This document shows positions 62,425 to 64,000 of a stretch of DNA of 64,000 bases, piece after piece. Each line of letters opens with the position of its first letter. Position 1 is the first letter of the stretch. The stretch comes from Streptomyces sp. NBC_01485. Lineage in GTDB: Bacteria; Actinomycetota; Actinomycetes; Streptomycetales; Streptomycetaceae. The translations under genes and the position numbers were made by a program. The DNA is taken from contig NZ_CP109435.1 in the NCBI RefSeq assembly GCF_036227125.1, positions 9,078,759 through 9,142,758 on the forward strand, in the 5' to 3' direction. A model generated the notes under the pieces. The model searched no databases. It saw only the letters and a program-made list of their open reading frames with translations, and had not been told where the DNA came from.

Positions 62425-63398
62425 TCAGCGGGACAATCTGTGGCCCCCCGGCCGCGCTGAGCCGATAGAGCCGCCCCTGCGGCACCGCGTGGCGGGGTTG
62501 AGTCCGCCGCGCCACTGCGCGTAGCGGGAGGCGGCGTCGTCCGGCCAGAGGATCCCGTGCCCGGAGGGCACGGCCAGGGCGCGGTGGAGGTCCGTGGGAT
62601 GCCCCAGCACCGCCAGCCGCGCCGTGACGTCCCCGAGCGGCCCCCACACCAGCCGCCGGCGCCCCTGCAGCGCCCGCGCGATCCGCCCCGCCCCCTCACC
62701 CGCTGAGACCGCGTCCGCCGGCGCCCGCCGGTCCGCGGCCCGGCGAGACGGACCAGGACGTCCTCCAGGACGAGGCCCGTCTCGTCCGCGACCTGGACCC
62801 GCCCGGCCAGCGGCGGCCGCGCCCGACCCGACCCCGTCAACGGCGCCGCGGTCAGCTCCACCCACACCACCGCCAGCCGCTCCGACAGCAACGCCCCAGC
62901 CCACCGGCCCAGTTCAGCCCTGCGCACCCGCAGCGCCTCGTGCGTCTCGGCCAGCCGCGCCAGATGCCGGCACGCCGCGCACACCCGCCGCCCGTCGTGC
63001 TCGAGCAGCGGCAGCTGACCAACGGCCCCGCACCCCTCACACCCCCGCCCGACCGCCCGCCGCTGCGCCGCGGCGGCGAGCTGGCGGCCGGTGGCCGCGG
63101 TGGGGACGGACTCGGCGACGGCGTACAGGTCGAACGTCTCGGCCTTCCCCCGCCAGTTGAAGTCCCGGACTCGGGCACGGACGGGACCGCCGGGACGCCG
63201 GGGCGGGTCGGCGTCGGCCAGCCGGGTCCGGGTGACCAGCCCGGCGGGAACGCCGCTCCAGCGCTCATACCGCCGGACCTCAGCCGCCGCGACCGCCGCA
63301 CCGATCCCGTCCGCAGCAGCGGCACCTCCCGCCGCCCGCTCCTCACCCGTCCCGCGCGTACCGTCGACTACGGCGGCTGCTGAATTCGTGACGCTCAA
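62425..63398 (-). pseudogene. Zinc-ribbon protein, probably frameshifted
   Basis: The first frame (TTG at 63398, preceded by GGGG) reads YERWSGVPAGLVTRTRLADA, a zinc ribbon GCEGCGAVGQLP and CAACRHLARLAE, and VWVELTAAPLTGSGRARPPL to about 62715. After the repeated-letter stretch near 62720 the coding-like sequence continues in another frame (DAVSAGEGAGRIARALQGRR, VLGHPTDLHRALAVPSGHG) to a stop at 62425. I do not recognise the family. Its promoter region carries five GTTACG-type sites shared with the fusion-protein operon, so it is probably regulated with it. Confidence 0.55.
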
Positions 63399-63428
63399 TT
63401 CCCCAATTCATTTCCGTGCCCTATCCTG

Positions 63429-63575
63429 TTACGGGTTGCCTTTCTCTCCCCGCAACTCCATTACGTGTTACGCGTCCTTTCCGGAACCCGTAACAAACCT
63501 CTAATGGGATTCCATCGGGACTGACGCCCCCTCAATTCAAACGGAATCAGTTTCTGACGCCATGTAACCCGTAAC
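63429..63575. promoter_or_regulatory. Cluster of five GTTACGKGT-type sites
   Basis: GTTACGGGT (63429-63437), ATTACGTGT (63460-63468) overlapping GTTACGCGT (63467-63475), and inverted copies ACCCGTAAC at 63486-63494 and 63567-63575. They occupy the upstream region of the zinc-ribbon gene. The same word occurs three times before the fusion gene and twice in the inverted repeat at 54.0 kb. Confidence 0.7.
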
Positions 63576-63728
63576 GGAATGCGCACCAATTCCAAAGAGG
63601 TCTAGTCCACTCAGAACCAAGCATGGACGATTGATCTGATGTACCGTCAGACAGCAACGATGCGGCACCAGTTGCCAACCTCCCCTCGTTGCTGCCATAC
63701 TGTAACCACAACGGACCGGGGCAGGGAA
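63576..63728. other. Non-coding, lower-GC stretch
   Basis: No gene recognised. The base composition is more AT-rich than the neighbouring genes, as expected for a regulatory or origin-like region. Confidence 0.4.
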
Positions 63729-63985
63729 GCCCGGAGGGCGCCCCGGACCCACCCGGACCAGAGACACAAACCCCCTTAAACCGGAGGCATTAAGCCTCTG
63801 ACCAGGGAAAACAGAAGATCAGGCCGCCACCCAGACCGGGAGCCACGCTCCGCCGGCACGGTGACCCACCCGAGGCCGGCACCCGAGACCACGGGGACAA
63901 AGACAACAGAGAGTAACGTTCAACTCTCAACGTCTTCAAGAGGGTTGCGGAGCAACCCAACATCATTCCGTCGCGAAGTGACGGC
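63729..63985. repeat. Series of short C-GNA-G hairpins at the right edge
   Basis: GCCC-GGA-GGGC (63729-63739), GGGTTGC-GGA-GCAACCC (63943-63959) and CCGTCGC-GAA-GTGACGG (63969-63985, one G-T pair) each close a C-GNA-G triloop, a motif known for unusually stable single-stranded DNA hairpins. No gene is seen here. The pattern recalls single-strand replication signals and Streptomyces telomere loops, but the window ends before this can be judged. Confidence 0.5.
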
Positions 63986-64000
63986 GCGTCATGTCTCCGG

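Noticed and set aside
1..64000. tRNA or rRNA genes
   Set aside because: I saw no CCA-ended cloverleaf-like or rRNA-like sequence while reading, but no scan was run.

Overview
The window is high-GC actinobacterial DNA, almost certainly from a Streptomyces or close relative. The supporting signs are strongly GC-biased third codon positions, many GTG/TTG starts with GGAGG-type ribosome binding sites, 4-base ATGA/GTGA gene overlaps, secreted proteases and inhibitors, a cobalamin riboswitch in front of metE, and many actinomycete insertion-sequence families. The density of broken genes, insertion-sequence scraps and defence genes suggests a chromosome arm or a large (possibly linear) plasmid rather than core chromosome.

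Layout. (1) 1-9.3 kb: a compact, translationally coupled biosynthetic operon: a radical-SAM lysine-2,3-aminomutase-like enzyme (5' end cut by the window), aminotransferase, mycothiol-dependent isomerase-like protein, BtrH-like protein with a carrier-like tail, acyl carrier protein, two acyl-CoA dehydrogenases, a phosphopantetheinyl transferase and a stand-alone adenylation enzyme. It looks like a carrier-protein-bound amino acid pathway. (2) 9.3-14.0 kb: a short leader peptide and a helically phased palindrome array before an alpha/beta hydrolase that has lost its nucleophile serine; an M28-type peptidase with most metal/catalytic residues replaced; an unrecognised protein; an AlkZ-like winged-helix protein. 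(3) 14.0-19.4 kb: a rearranged scrap region (NRPS condensation and carrier pieces, IS630 and IS1380 remnants, a riboswitch joined to a truncated metE) around an intact S8 protease and a small secreted protein. (4) 19.7-24.4 kb: a two-component system and an MMPL transporter. (5) 24.8-30.6 kb: a frameshifted ABC ATPase, a permease stub fused to a ketoacid-dehydrogenase tail, an intact E1-beta gene, acyl-CoA dehydrogenase and methyltransferase fragments, a sugar epimerase, a TetR regulator with a clear operator, and an atypical LuxR-type regulator. (6) 30.6-36.7 kb: insertion-sequence graveyard (IS3, IS701, IS481, IS21, one apparently intact IS5-family element) with a ricin-type lectin and a DUF5372 gene, partly flanked by a 49-bp direct repeat.

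(7) 36.7-49.3 kb: a Tn7/Tn5053-like locus. Five overlapping genes (TnsA-like, catalytically dead TniA-like, intact TniA, TniB ATPase, TniQ) are followed by a 5'-truncated Wadjet jetD. A second TniQ lies upstream, with a trypsin-like protease and a frameshifted SIR2 gene between. (8) 49.3-64 kb: a replicon-maintenance and defence block. A large fusion protein (Phd-like, RecA/DnaB-like, polymerase-like or Tap-like C-terminus) is coupled to a small helix-turn-helix protein that may be a terminal protein. Repeated GTTACGKGT operators lie before it, after it and before the rightmost gene. Then come a two-gene module sharing a GDNSPVT tail (one partner with an AbiTii domain), a XRE-ImmA/IrrE regulator, and a short type II CBASS operon (patatin, CD-NTase, E2-like). 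The right edge holds small C-GNA-G hairpins.

The strongest candidates for something undescribed are the transposition operon with a retained dead transposase paralogue (37.9-44.7 kb), the fusion-protein/HTH operon with its shared operator family (49.5-54.0 kb and 63.4-63.6 kb), and the GDNSPVT-tail gene pair (54.8-56.6 kb). All functional calls are by reading motifs; no database search was made.
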